Shown here: positions 8,454 through 15,948 of the stretch, piece after piece
Layout: each line of letters starts with the position of its first letter
How positions within the stretch are numbered: the first letter of the stretch is position 1
NCBI GenBank assembly: GCA_964521085.1
Contig: CAZFPL010000009.1
Location: 1-64,000, forward strand
Length of the DNA stretch: 64,000 nucleotides
Reading direction: 5' to 3'
Origin: JAFGKK01 sp964521085
GTDB taxonomy: Bacteria > Chloroflexota > Anaerolineae > Anaerolineales > RBG-16-64-43
Translations under genes and position numbers: made by a program
Notes under the pieces: model-generated
Database searches by the model: none
Told to the model about the DNA's origin: nothing
What the model saw: only the letters and a program-made list of their open reading frames with translations

Positions 8454-9301
8454 TCGCTCAATCCTTTCCCGGTCAGCTGGATGAAAATTTCCTCCAAGGT
8501 CGCTTCCGCGGAATGGAGGGTGAGAATCTCCCCGCGTACGGCCCAATCCCCGATGTTTTTTCCATCGGCCGGATCATCCAGGCGTACCGTCCGGCTGGAG
8601 CCGTCCTTGAAGAGGATCCGTACCAGGCGTTCCCCGTGGGTGACCTTCAGGTTTTGAGGTGTATCGAGCGCCACGACCCGGCCTTCGTTGAGGAAAGCCA
8701 GACGGCGGCAAAGCTGGTCGGCTTCTTCCATGTAGTGCGTCGTAAGCAGGATCGTCACCCCCTGATCGGCAAGCTCCTTCACCAGATCGCGGATCTGGTG
8801 CGACGCAGTCGGATCCAATCCCTTTGTCGGTTCATCCAGGAAGAGCATCCTCGGCCGGTGCAGAAGCGCGCGGGCGATCAGCAGCCTTTGCTTCATTCCG
8901 TTGGAATAATTGCGGATGAGATCCTTCGCCCGGTCCGCCAGACCCACTTTCTCCATCATTTCCTTCACCCGTTGGCTGTCGCAGCCGAACAGCCGGGCGG
9001 CGAAGGTCAGGTTTTCACCCCCCGTCATCCGTTCATATAAATTCTGATACTCGAACACCACACCGATTTGGGCTTTGAGCGCTTGCCGATCGCGGACCAC
9101 GTCGCACCCGGCCACCCGGGCTTCCCCGGAGGTCGGCCGGAGCTGCCCGGTCAGCATCCGGATCGTGGTTGTTTTCCCGGCGCCGTTGGGCCCGAGCAGC
9201 CCGAAGACCTCTCCTTCCTGGACGGAGAAGGAAACGTCCTGGACGGCGCGCCGGCCGTTGAATGAGCGATTCAAATTTCTGGTTTCGATCGTATTCATCA
9301 T
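8450..9301 (-). CDS. ABC transporter ATP-binding protein
   Basis: ATPase subunit of 283 residues for the adjacent ABC-2 permease. Walker A 'GLLGPNGAGKTTTIRML', the signature region 'NYSNGMKQRLLIARALL' and Walker B 'RMLFLDEPTKGLDP' with the switch histidine in 'TILLTTHYMEEADQL' are all present. The signature has 'YSNGMKQ' in place of 'LSGGQ', as is common in this exporter branch. A G/C-rich hairpin (9386-9443) sits between the regulator gene and this start. Confidence 0.9.
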   Translation of the reverse strand: MMNTIETRNLNRSFNGRRAVQDVSFSVQEGEVFGLLGPNGAGKTTTIRMLTGQLRPTSGEARVAGCDVVRDRQALKAQIGVVFEYQNLYERMTGGENLTFAARLFGCDSQRVKEMMEKVGLADRAKDLIRNYSNGMKQRLLIARALLHRPRMLFLDEPTKGLDPTASHQIRDLVKELADQGVTILLTTHYMEEADQLCRRLAFLNEGRVVALDTPQNLKVTHGERLVRILFKDGSSRTVRLDDPADGKNIGDWAVRGEILTLHSAEATLEEIFIQLTGKGLSE

Positions 9302-9385
9302 AGTGCCTCAGAAAGGTGGTGTAAAAATCGGCGTACCGGAAGTTTGAAAAAAATCCCCGTCAAATCTCCCTTCCCCCTGTTATCA

Positions 9386-9443
9386 CCCCATTTGCCATCC
9401 CCCTGATAAAACATTTCCCTGTGTTTTGATGGGGCAAATGGGG
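9386..9443. repeat. Imperfect hairpin before the ABC ATPase gene
   Basis: Eleven-base arms CCCCATTTGCC (9386-9396) and its complement (9433-9443) can pair, with further partial pairing inside. There is no clear T-run, so this is not a standard terminator. It could be a processing or stabilising element that sets different levels of the upstream genes and the ABC pair. Confidence 0.5.
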
Positions 9444-9498
9444 GGATGTGCGCTTGGGGAGAGAGGAGATTTAGGTCAGTCCATGGATAAAGCGGATT

Positions 9499-9822
9499 CT
9501 ACTCTTTCTTCCATAGCTTGGCCTGTCCGCCCAACTGATCCAATTTTTTCCAATGATCGCGCACGGCTTTGCGGCCTTGCTCGGAGATTTCGATCCGTGT
9601 ATTCGGCCGTTTGTCGATGAACTGCTTTTCCACATGCACCAACCCCGCCTCCTCCAGTTTGGCGATATGGCTGGAGAGATTCCCCCCGCTCATACCGGTC
9701 AGCCGCTGCAGAAAAAGGAAATCCGCCGATTTACAGGACGCCAACGCCGTGAGGATCGCGAGTCTCGCCGGTTCGTGGATCAACCGATCCAATCCGGCCA
9801 TTTCTTCAAACAGGCTGTCCAT
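9499..9822 (-). CDS. Winged-helix transcriptional regulator
   Basis: Small DNA-binding protein of 107 residues, resembling the winged-helix family found in MarR/ArsR-like regulators (PF13601 type). The recognition region is 'GMSGGNLSSHIAKLEEAGLV' (about residues 43-62), followed by a wing with 'RPNTRIEISEQGRKAV'. There is no metal-binding cysteine pair of the ArsR kind. It overlaps the end of the upstream membrane gene by 17 bases and precedes the ABC exporter genes, so it probably regulates this operon; the signal is unknown. Confidence 0.8.
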   Translation of the reverse strand: MDSLFEEMAGLDRLIHEPARLAILTALASCKSADFLFLQRLTGMSGGNLSSHIAKLEEAGLVHVEKQFIDKRPNTRIEISEQGRKAVRDHWKKLDQLGGQAKLWKKE

Positions 9823-10438
9823 GGCTGGCCTCCCCGGCGGGCGTCATCGACCGGACCAAATAGAGATGTCCCGCTATTCCATACACAACCGTGATTATCC
9901 CATCGACCGCGTAAACCAGGAACATGGGATTGCGGAACCCGAACACTGCCAGCGCCCTCTCTCCCAGAAGCGGCAGGAACGCCGAGAGGGCGATCTCCGC
10001 GATGCACAGCAGTCCGACCGGAAAGATGGTCAAGTTCTTGACATCGGCCAAGCGAAGCATGCGGATGTAATCCAGGAACATACCCGCCGCAAACATGAGG
10101 GCAAAGAGCGACACTGGTATCCAGTCTCCCGTATCGACAACAAACACACCGATGGCGAGCACCGAGAAGGCTGTGGAAAAGATCACATCCATCCAATAGG
10201 TCCGTCCGGTTTGTTCCACCCGGCCGTATGTTCTGCGGTAATACCAATCGATCAGCGCGTAGAGGATGATCCCTGCCAAAAACCATACCAGGGGCATAGT
10301 GAGATCCCTGTTCTCGCCCGTTTGGGTGTTCGCCCACAGAATGATAAGGAAGAGCAGTATCCCCGGGGGGACGGCTTTCAATCCTTGAAGGCGCGAATAA
10401 TTTACGGTTATGAAACGCACTTTTTCCAGATTTGGCAT
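9806..10438 (-). CDS. Polytopic membrane protein, paralog A
   Basis: A 210-residue membrane protein with about six hydrophobic segments and an N-terminal motif 'NLEKVRFITVNYSRLQGLKA'. It is clearly related to the two genes upstream (10515-11198 and 11284-11919): all share the N-terminal motif, a 'YYRRTYGRVEQT'-like loop, 'WIPVSLFA', and the 'SAFLPLLGE' segment. No known family is recognised. The start ATG follows a good Shine-Dalgarno (GGAGGAA). It is the third gene of a six-gene operon that ends in an ABC exporter. Confidence 0.75.
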   Translation of the reverse strand: MPNLEKVRFITVNYSRLQGLKAVPPGILLFLIILWANTQTGENRDLTMPLVWFLAGIILYALIDWYYRRTYGRVEQTGRTYWMDVIFSTAFSVLAIGVFVVDTGDWIPVSLFALMFAAGMFLDYIRMLRLADVKNLTIFPVGLLCIAEIALSAFLPLLGERALAVFGFRNPMFLVYAVDGIITVVYGIAGHLYLVRSMTPAGEASHGQPV

Positions 10439-10514
10439 TTTTCCTCCTTACGGTAATTCGTCCATTTCCACGCGGTTGAGTAGAGAGTATCACCGCTCCC
10501 ATCCGCCGGATTTA

Positions 10515-11198
10515 TCAAACGGATTGCTTTGGGTCAACCTCAACGGCAGGTGACAGAGAGCGGACCAGGAAGAGATGCTCGAGCACCCCGTAAAGCGCAT
10601 ACAAGATTCCAACCACTGCGTATACAAAGGAGATACTCGAATGGAAACCGAGCATACTGAAAACTTTATCCCCCAGAAGCGGCAGGAACGCCGGGTAGAT
10701 TCCCGAATGGAAACCGAACGTACCAAATGCTTTTTCCCCCAGAAGCGGCAGGAACGCCGAGAGGAAAACCAAGACGATGCATACCAGTCCGGCCGGAAAG
10801 ATGGCCGGGGTCTTTCCGCCTGCCTGCCGAACCATCCAAGCTTGAGACCACAACATGATCAGCGCAAAAGCGAATGCAAATATGGATACCGGTATTGGAT
10901 TCCATAAATCCACTACGAACCCTCCTATCCCAACCGCCATAACCGCAATGGAGAGAAGGTAATACTTCACTCTGAACTTCTCCGTGGCTTCCACCCGTCC
11001 GAAAGTCCTTTGATAATACAAGTGAACCCACACATAGAAAACGATCAGCAAGGGGATTAGGAGACAGTCGAGAGTGAGGTCTCTTGTTACCCCCTTGATA
11101 CAGGTATAGGAGACAAGCAAGCCGATCGGTACGGCCTTAAGCCCATAAAGTACGGAAAAATTTGTCGCTATGAACCGGATTTTCTCAAGGTTTGCCAT
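10515..11198 (-). CDS. Polytopic membrane protein, paralog B, with internal duplication
   Basis: A 227-residue paralog of the neighbouring membrane proteins. The start is the ATG at 11196-11198, giving 'MANLEKIRFIATNFSVLYG', aligned with the start of paralog A and preceded by AGGAGGAA; a longer frame exists but would destroy this alignment. Near the C-terminus the segment 'AFLPLLGEKAFGTFGFHSG' is followed directly by a second copy, 'AFLPLLGDKVFSMLGFHSS', a 22-codon tandem duplication that explains why it is longer than its paralogs. The function is unknown. Confidence 0.75.
   Translation of the reverse strand: MANLEKIRFIATNFSVLYGLKAVPIGLLVSYTCIKGVTRDLTLDCLLIPLLIVFYVWVHLYYQRTFGRVEATEKFRVKYYLLSIAVMAVGIGGFVVDLWNPIPVSIFAFAFALIMLWSQAWMVRQAGGKTPAIFPAGLVCIVLVFLSAFLPLLGEKAFGTFGFHSGIYPAFLPLLGDKVFSMLGFHSSISFVYAVVGILYALYGVLEHLFLVRSLSPAVEVDPKQSV
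10638..10769. repeat. In-frame 66-bp tandem duplication inside paralog B
   Basis: The blocks beginning at 10638 and 10704 are nearly identical over 55 bases (10638-10692 and 10704-10758), with a repeat period of 66 bases. The period is a multiple of three, so the frame is kept and one loop-helix unit of the protein is doubled. Confidence 0.85.
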
Positions 11199-11283
11199 TC
11201 TTCCTCCTGTGAAAAAACCTGGCTCCTTTCCTCCGGATGGGAGAGCCGGGTTTAACGACCCGTGGACCGGCCCATCCATCTTT

Positions 11284-11919
11284 TCAAACGGATTCTCCAT
11301 GGTCAGATTCCACTGCGGGTGCCATCGACCGAACTAGGAAGAAATGCTCCAGCACCCCATAGACCGCGTACAGGATTCCAACCGCTGTGCCTGCAAGTGA
11401 AATTCCAGACTGGAAACCGAACAGCCCTGTAACTTTCTCCCCCAAGATCGGCAGAAACGCTGTAAGGAAGACCAAGGCGATGCATACCAGCCCGGCCGGA
11501 AATATGGCCGGGTTCTTTCCGCCTGCCTGTCGGACCATCCCCACTTGGCCCAAAAACATTATCAGCGCCAAGTAGACCGCAAAGAAAGACACCGGTATCC
11601 ACCCCAAAGAATCCAACACAAACGCCGCCCAAGCGACCACCAGTGCGCCCAAGGTGATAAGGATTTCCTTCCCCCGGAACTGCGCCGTTGATTCCACCCG
11701 CCCGAAAGTTTTTTGATAGTACAAGTGAATCAGCACAAATAAGGCGAAAAATACGGGGATTAGGAGACAGGGAACAGTGAAATCTCTTGTCTCCCTCCCT
11801 ATCTGGGCATTGTCAAACGCGAAGGAATAGAGGACGAATAAGCCGACTGGTACGTACTTCAATCCTTGTAATGTCGAGTAATTTGCCGTAATGAACCGGA
11901 TTTTCTGTAGATCTGTTAT
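11284..11919 (-). CDS. Polytopic membrane protein, paralog C (possible ATA start)
   Basis: First gene of the operon and a paralog of the next two. From the ATA at 11917-11919 the protein would be about 211 residues and begin 'ITDLQKIRFITANYSTLQG', which aligns residue by residue with 'MPNLEKVRF' and 'MANLEKIRF'. An AGGGAGAA ribosome site lies five to six bases before the ATA, and an in-frame TAG just upstream excludes an earlier start. The first standard start is a TTG at 11862, which would delete the conserved N-terminus. Either an ATA start is used or this copy lost its start codon. A strong promoter lies upstream (11965-11992). Confidence 0.7.
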   Translation of the reverse strand: MTDLQKIRFITANYSTLQGLKYVPVGLFVLYSFAFDNAQIGRETRDFTVPCLLIPVFFALFVLIHLYYQKTFGRVESTAQFRGKEILITLGALVVAWAAFVLDSLGWIPVSFFAVYLALIMFLGQVGMVRQAGGKNPAIFPAGLVCIALVFLTAFLPILGEKVTGLFGFQSGISLAGTAVGILYAVYGVLEHFFLVRSMAPAVESDHGESV

Positions 11920-11964
11920 GGCTTCTCCCTATCACAGAATGATTTGTATTGCAAACTTATTGTT

Positions 11965-11992
11965 AATATAACGCTATTTGCGGTATTGTCAA
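11965..11992 (-). promoter_or_regulatory. Promoter of the three-paralog/ABC exporter operon
   Basis: On the minus strand TTGACA (plus 11987-11992) and TATATT (plus 11965-11970) are separated by 16 bases. It lies about 45 bases before the first gene of the operon. Confidence 0.65.
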
Positions 11993-12000
11993 GTAGCAAA

Positions 12001-12027
12001 AACCCCTCCGCCGGTCGGGGAGGGGTT
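12001..12027 (-). terminator. Intrinsic terminator after the lipoprotein genes
   Basis: Nine-base G/C-rich arms (12001-12009 and 12019-12027) are followed on the minus strand by TTTTTG. It lies just past the end of the lipoprotein gene at 12062. Confidence 0.7.
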
Positions 12028-12061
12028 GGAGGATGGATTTCATGGAGGATTTTACATCCGA

Positions 12062-12940
12062 TTAAAGGGATTCGTTCAGCATGTACACGGACAGGTCTTC
12101 AAACCCGACGGAAAGCACGTTGCTCTTCTCGGTCCGGATGAACAGCCCCACCCCTCCCGAGTCGCTCATCGGGTCTTGACCGGAAAACACTTCCACCCCT
12201 CCGACGAAGAACCGGAAGACGCGCCCTTGAACGAGAACTCCGATGCGATTGGTCGCCGGCGCGCCCTGGAGCAGGCCGAGCGTATCCTTCCAAACGCTTG
12301 CGCCTTCCATCTCGAAGCCCTTGAACCGCTCGAAGCGCAGCTGGCCGTAGCAGGTGACGGCAAAGCGATAGCTGTAATCCTTCCCGTTGCGGAAGATGAT
12401 CCCGAATGTATCCTGACCCTCCCCGCATAACAGGGTTTGGACCGTTGTCTCGATATACAAATCGTCCGGAAAATCCCGCGGCAGTTCCGAAACCAGGGGT
12501 GTGTAGGGTGAATTAACAGTGAAGACCAGCATCCCGCCAGAAAAATTCACGGTGCCGAAATCGTTTTTCGTCAAATTCCAGCCGGCGATAGCATCTTCCA
12601 GCGGATCGAAGAAAATCCGCTGCCCGGCCTCCGCGGGTCTTAGCACGTCCGGCGTGATGGTGGGAGTGATCGTCGCCGTTTTCGTCGGGACCTCGGCGAT
12701 GGTGGGCAGCAGGGAGGATAGTACGAGTTCCGGGGTGAAGGTCGCGGTGTTCGTGGGCTGTACGGTCGGGGTGATCATTTCGATGGTGCACGCGGAAAGC
12801 ATGCCCACTGCCAGCATGGCCGTCAGACCCGCCGCTCCGCGCAAGCGAATGGAAACACGCGGCGCCGATTTCGCCGCCCCGGTGTCCCGTCCGGATCCAA
12901 TCCGTGTTTTCGGAGTGGGGAAGCTTGGAAGCGTAATCAT
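12062..12940 (-). CDS. Lipoprotein with C-terminal lectin/glucanase-like fold, paralog 1
   Basis: A 292-residue exported lipoprotein. A signal with lipobox 'GMLSAC' (Cys near residue 51 from the chosen ATG) is followed by a Thr/Pro-rich linker ('TNTATFTPE', 'TKTATITPTITP') and a folded domain containing 'FFDPLEDAIAGWNL' and 'FGIIFRNGKDYSYRFAV'. The domain order resembles concanavalin-like or DUF1080-type surface proteins. An upstream TTG (12991) would extend the protein into the preceding gene, so the ATG at 12940 is preferred, although its N-region is long. It is a paralog of the next gene upstream. The binding partner is unknown. Confidence 0.75.
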   Translation of the reverse strand: MITLPSFPTPKTRIGSGRDTGAAKSAPRVSIRLRGAAGLTAMLAVGMLSACTIEMITPTVQPTNTATFTPELVLSSLLPTIAEVPTKTATITPTITPDVLRPAEAGQRIFFDPLEDAIAGWNLTKNDFGTVNFSGGMLVFTVNSPYTPLVSELPRDFPDDLYIETTVQTLLCGEGQDTFGIIFRNGKDYSYRFAVTCYGQLRFERFKGFEMEGASVWKDTLGLLQGAPATNRIGVLVQGRVFRFFVGGVEVFSGQDPMSDSGGVGLFIRTEKSNVLSVGFEDLSVYMLNESL

Positions 12941-12975
12941 CCGTTTGTCCGATCCGGCTGTGAACCGGCGCAAGG

Positions 12976-13848
12976 TCACGGAAGAATCCAATACGCGACT
13001 TCGCTCACGCGGACAACGAAATTAACCGTATTCACGGAGCCGACGAACAGGCCGAACCGCCCCTCGCCGAAAGCCGGCTCGTTCAGGTCGGTCAGGAAAT
13101 GCCCGTTGGCATACAGCGAAAGGTGCGTGCCTTCCGCCATGAATCCCACCCGGTTGGTCTGGCCTGCACCGGCAAGGATGGATGTGCTCTTGGTCCAGTC
13201 CTTCAAGTAGTGGAATTTATTATCGATATTGAAGTTGAAAAAGCCGAAGGCGTAATATCCATCACAGGAAACCTTCAGCAGATAGCTGGGATTCTCCCCC
13301 GGCCCGGGGGTTCCCACTACCAGGCCATATCGGTCACGGCCGGAGCAGGTATCCGGTGTGGCGGTCATCTCAAGGTAGTAATTGGTCAGTTTCCATGCGG
13401 TTAGAGTCCAGCTGTCGTAGGAGTTGGCATTCTTGGCGGTCATGATAAATTTATGGTCGACAACTTCGAACCGGACGTTTTCATCATCATATAAATACCA
13501 ATTAGTGGCGTCGGGAAAATCCGTCCGGTAGTTTGGGCTTCCCAGCGTCAGCCGCGGGTCATCCGCCGGCGGCGTGAACGAGGGAGTCTGCGTGATGGTG
13601 GGTGTTGCCGTGGAGGTGGGAGAAGGCAGGGGAGATCCGGTCGGAGTGACCGTCGGGAGTTCCCCCGGGGAGGAGCCGGTATCCTGCGCCGGGCCGAGCG
13701 GCGTGCCTCCGGATTGGGTGAGGGCGGCGATCGAGGTCAATTTTTTCGCCACCTCAGTGCCCACGGCATTCGAGCCGGGGGTCGTGGTAGTCAGGCAGGC
13801 GGCCGTAAAGAGCAGGCAGACGGGGATGAAAATCATTCTTCGATTCAT
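12976..13848 (-). CDS. Lipoprotein with C-terminal lectin/glucanase-like fold, paralog 2
   Basis: A 290-residue exported lipoprotein with a clean signal peptide ending in lipobox 'LFTAAC' (Cys about residue 18), a Ser/Thr/Pro-rich stalk ('PTVTPTGSPLPSPTS') and a C-terminal domain similar to that of paralog 1. Shared features include 'DRYGLVVG' versus 'DTFGIIFR' and the ending 'RFGLFVGSVNTVNFVV'. The stalk type is common in Anaerolineae surface proteins. The gene pair probably forms one transcript ending at the terminator at 12001-12027. Ligand or enzymatic function cannot be told from sequence. Confidence 0.75.
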   Translation of the reverse strand: MNRRMIFIPVCLLFTAACLTTTTPGSNAVGTEVAKKLTSIAALTQSGGTPLGPAQDTGSSPGELPTVTPTGSPLPSPTSTATPTITQTPSFTPPADDPRLTLGSPNYRTDFPDATNWYLYDDENVRFEVVDHKFIMTAKNANSYDSWTLTAWKLTNYYLEMTATPDTCSGRDRYGLVVGTPGPGENPSYLLKVSCDGYYAFGFFNFNIDNKFHYLKDWTKSTSILAGAGQTNRVGFMAEGTHLSLYANGHFLTDLNEPAFGEGRFGLFVGSVNTVNFVVRVSEVAYWILP

Positions 13849-14159
13849 AGTGACCTTCTCCGCTTGGAAAATCGAATTCCGGTGTATCAGTATAATGTTC
13901 TATCGATAGGGGGGCAAGCGAAATACGTGAAATGCGCGCTATCTCCCCTTAATGACCGTTTAGCTAAGCCACAGAAGGCACAAAGAAAAAAATCGTTTTT
14001 GTGCCCTTTGTGCCTCTTGCGGCTATGTACTCAATAGATCCCTTGCCCTCCCCCTTCCCGTCCAGTCAGTTGCGCCGTTCCCCCTCCCTCCTATACAATC
14101 GAGGCTGCGCGGAAGATCGCTGCCGATCGGGGTGTATATCCCCCGGGAAGGGAGCCGCC
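13849..14159. other. Intergenic region with palindrome and spoVS promoter
   Basis: This 311-base spacer separates the lipoprotein operon from spoVS. It contains the imperfect palindrome at 13968-14023 and a possible plus-strand promoter, TTGCGC (14070-14075) and TATACA (14092-14097), spaced by 16 bases. No gene is evident. Confidence 0.5.
13968..14023. repeat. Imperfect palindrome, dispersed family
   Basis: Arms 13968-13985 and 14006-14023 match at 15 of 18 positions. The right arm with its flank resembles the right half of the perfect palindrome at 6302-6361. Both look like members of one short interspersed repeat family. Confidence 0.65.
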
Positions 14160-14420
14160 ATGGAGGTCATCAAGGTTTCCGCCGAATCCAAAACCAGCGC
14201 GGTGGCCGGCGCGATCGCCGGAGTGATGCGGGAATTCAAACACGCGGAAGTTCAGGCGATCGGAGCCGGCGCGGTAAATCAGGCCGTGAAGGCGTGCGCC
14301 ATCGCGCGCACCTACCTCGAGGGGGATGGATTGAACGTCGTGTGCATTCCTTCCTTTGTCGAGGTGGTCATTGATGGGAAGGAGAGAACCGCACTGCGTC
14401 TGGTTGTCGAACCCCGTTAA
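14160..14420 (+). CDS. spoVS: Stage V sporulation protein S family protein
   Basis: An 86-residue protein with the highly conserved SpoVS sequence: 'EVIKVSAESKTSAVAGAIAG' at the N-terminus, 'VQAIGAGAVNQAVKACAIAR' in the middle and the ending 'ERTALRLVVEPR'. SpoVS proteins have an Alba-like fold and occur in many non-sporulating bacteria, so the name does not imply sporulation here. The ATG at 14160 has GGGAAGGGAG upstream. It is followed at once by a strong hairpin. Confidence 0.92.
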   Translation: MEVIKVSAESKTSAVAGAIAGVMREFKHAEVQAIGAGAVNQAVKACAIARTYLEGDGLNVVCIPSFVEVVIDGKERTALRLVVEPR

Positions 14421-14424
14421 TCCA

Positions 14425-14453
14425 ACCGAGGCGGTCTTCCGGACCGCCTCGGT
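14425..14453. terminator. Terminator hairpin between spoVS and holB
   Basis: Perfect 12-base arms (14425-14436 and 14442-14453) with a five-base loop lie between the convergent genes spoVS and holB. The T-run on either side is weak, but the position and stability suggest a shared bidirectional terminator. Confidence 0.7.
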
Positions 14454-14457
14454 GTGT

Positions 14458-15444
14458 TTAACCCTTCGGTGCGTCGAGGAACGCAGCTTCCAAAGCCAGA
14501 CGCACATTGGCGTTCCGGTCGATCTGATCCTCCGCCCGGCGCAGGGCGGCCAGCCAATCCCGCGCCTGCCGCGGAGGAATGCGCTCGGCAAGGGCATTCA
14601 TCTGGGGGAGAAAATCGATATTGGTGACACCGGTGTCTTTCGAGAGGGTGCGCAGCAACAGGTCATGCCCGAAGGATTCCCAGCTTTGCAGCGTGAAATG
14701 AAGCCGGTCGCGGTCCGCAGCCGTCTTTTCAGCAGCCGCAAACCGCGCGGCCCGGGTGCCCTGAATGACCCCGATCCACTCGCGGAACAGCAGTTCGCGC
14801 TCGGCTGCCATGTCTTCCCAGGGAGCCTGGTCGACCGCCCATCCCAACCGCCCGCCCGAAAGGCTGGCCAGCGTTAGCGCCCGCTCGGGGGCGATATGCC
14901 ACCGTTCGCGCAGGGCTTGCGCGACTATTTCCTCCCGCAGCGGCCGCAGGGCCAACACCCGGCAGCGCGACGTGATTGTCGGTAAAAGTTCGTCGGCACT
15001 GTTTGCCGTAAGCAGGAGGATCGCCGAGGGGGGCGGTTCTTCGATGGTTTTAAGCAGGGCGTTGGCTGCGTTGGGGAGTGCGCGGTGGAAATCTGTCAGC
15101 AGGGCGATGCGCCGCGCGGCCTCGGTCGGCTTGAGCATCACCGCATGCACGAGCTCGCGCGCCGCATCCACCAGGATCCGCGCGCCCGTCCCCTCCGGCC
15201 GCAGCAGAAACAGATCCGGATGCTTCTCCGCCCCGATCAGCCGGCACGGCCGGCACACTCCGCAAAGATCGCCGGGCTCCGGCGGTGCTTCGCAATTTAT
15301 GGCTCGCGCCAGTTGCAGCGCGAGCGTCCGTTTCCCGATCCCGTCCGCTCCGGTAAAAAGGTAGGCATGCGCCAGACGGTTGGAGGTGATGTCCCTCCGC
15401 AGGAGGGTGACCGCCCACTCGTGACCGACAAGGTCCCACGGCAT
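14458..15444 (-). CDS. holB: DNA polymerase III delta' subunit
   Basis: Clamp-loader subunit that helps load the beta clamp at the replication fork, 328 residues. Seen are the N-terminal 'DLVGHEWAVTLLRRDI', a Walker A-like 'GADGIGKRTLALQLARA', a four-cysteine zinc module ('NCEAPPEPGDLCGVCRPC'), 'LLKTIEEPPPSAILLLTA' and 'TITSRCRVL'. The start at 15444 ('MPWDLVGHEW') fits the family; the frame remains open 138 bases upstream but that segment has no family match. The C-terminal domain is less conserved, as usual. Confidence 0.9.
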   Translation of the reverse strand: MPWDLVGHEWAVTLLRRDITSNRLAHAYLFTGADGIGKRTLALQLARAINCEAPPEPGDLCGVCRPCRLIGAEKHPDLFLLRPEGTGARILVDAARELVHAVMLKPTEAARRIALLTDFHRALPNAANALLKTIEEPPPSAILLLTANSADELLPTITSRCRVLALRPLREEIVAQALRERWHIAPERALTLASLSGGRLGWAVDQAPWEDMAAERELLFREWIGVIQGTRAARFAAAEKTAADRDRLHFTLQSWESFGHDLLLRTLSKDTGVTNIDFLPQMNALAERIPPRQARDWLAALRRAEDQIDRNANVRLALEAAFLDAPKG

Positions 15445-15584
15445 GCCGGGGAGTATACCATCCGCATCCGCTCCCGCTTTCTTCCCACTTGCGGGATTCG
15501 AAAAAATCGCGTACATTTGACCTCGAGAGAGGGGAATCCCCCCGGGCAACCATATCATTTGCATTTCAGAAAGGAGTTCCACCG

Positions 15585-15884
15585 ATGGCTAAAGGATTGA
15601 GCAAGGCGGAGTTCATAGGGAAACTGGCCGAGGCCACGAACCTAAGCAAGAAGGAAGCGGCTGCCTACCTTGAGGCTGTGGGGAAAATCGTCACCGAGGA
15701 GTTGAAGTCCCACGGTGAGGTGACCATCCCGGGTTTGATTAAAGTCCGTGTGTCGATCCGGAAAGCCACTCCCGAGCGCGAAAGGCTCAACCCCTTCACC
15801 AAGCAGATGCAAATGGTGCCGGCCAAGCCTGAGCGGCGCGTGGTGAAGGCTGCTCCCGTAAAAGCCCTGAAAGAAATCCTCTGA
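15585..15884 (+). CDS. HU-family DNA-binding protein
   Basis: A 99-residue histone-like protein. It starts with 'GLSKAEFIGKLAEATNLSKK', continues with the 'EVTIPGLIKVRVSIRKATPE' strand region, and has a DNA-binding arm around 'LNPFTKQMQMVPAKP' in place of the classical 'RNPRTGE'. The family bends DNA and compacts the nucleoid. The ATG at 15585 has a good AAGGAG ribosome site nine bases away. A variant HU-like paralog is a safe call; whether it is the main HU of this genome is not known. Confidence 0.85.
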   Translation: MAKGLSKAEFIGKLAEATNLSKKEAAAYLEAVGKIVTEELKSHGEVTIPGLIKVRVSIRKATPERERLNPFTKQMQMVPAKPERRVVKAAPVKALKEIL

Positions 15885-15948
15885 TCTGTTCGGCAAGCAT
15901 CATCGCACAATGCAGAATTCCTACACCCCTTTGGAGACGGTGTAATCC

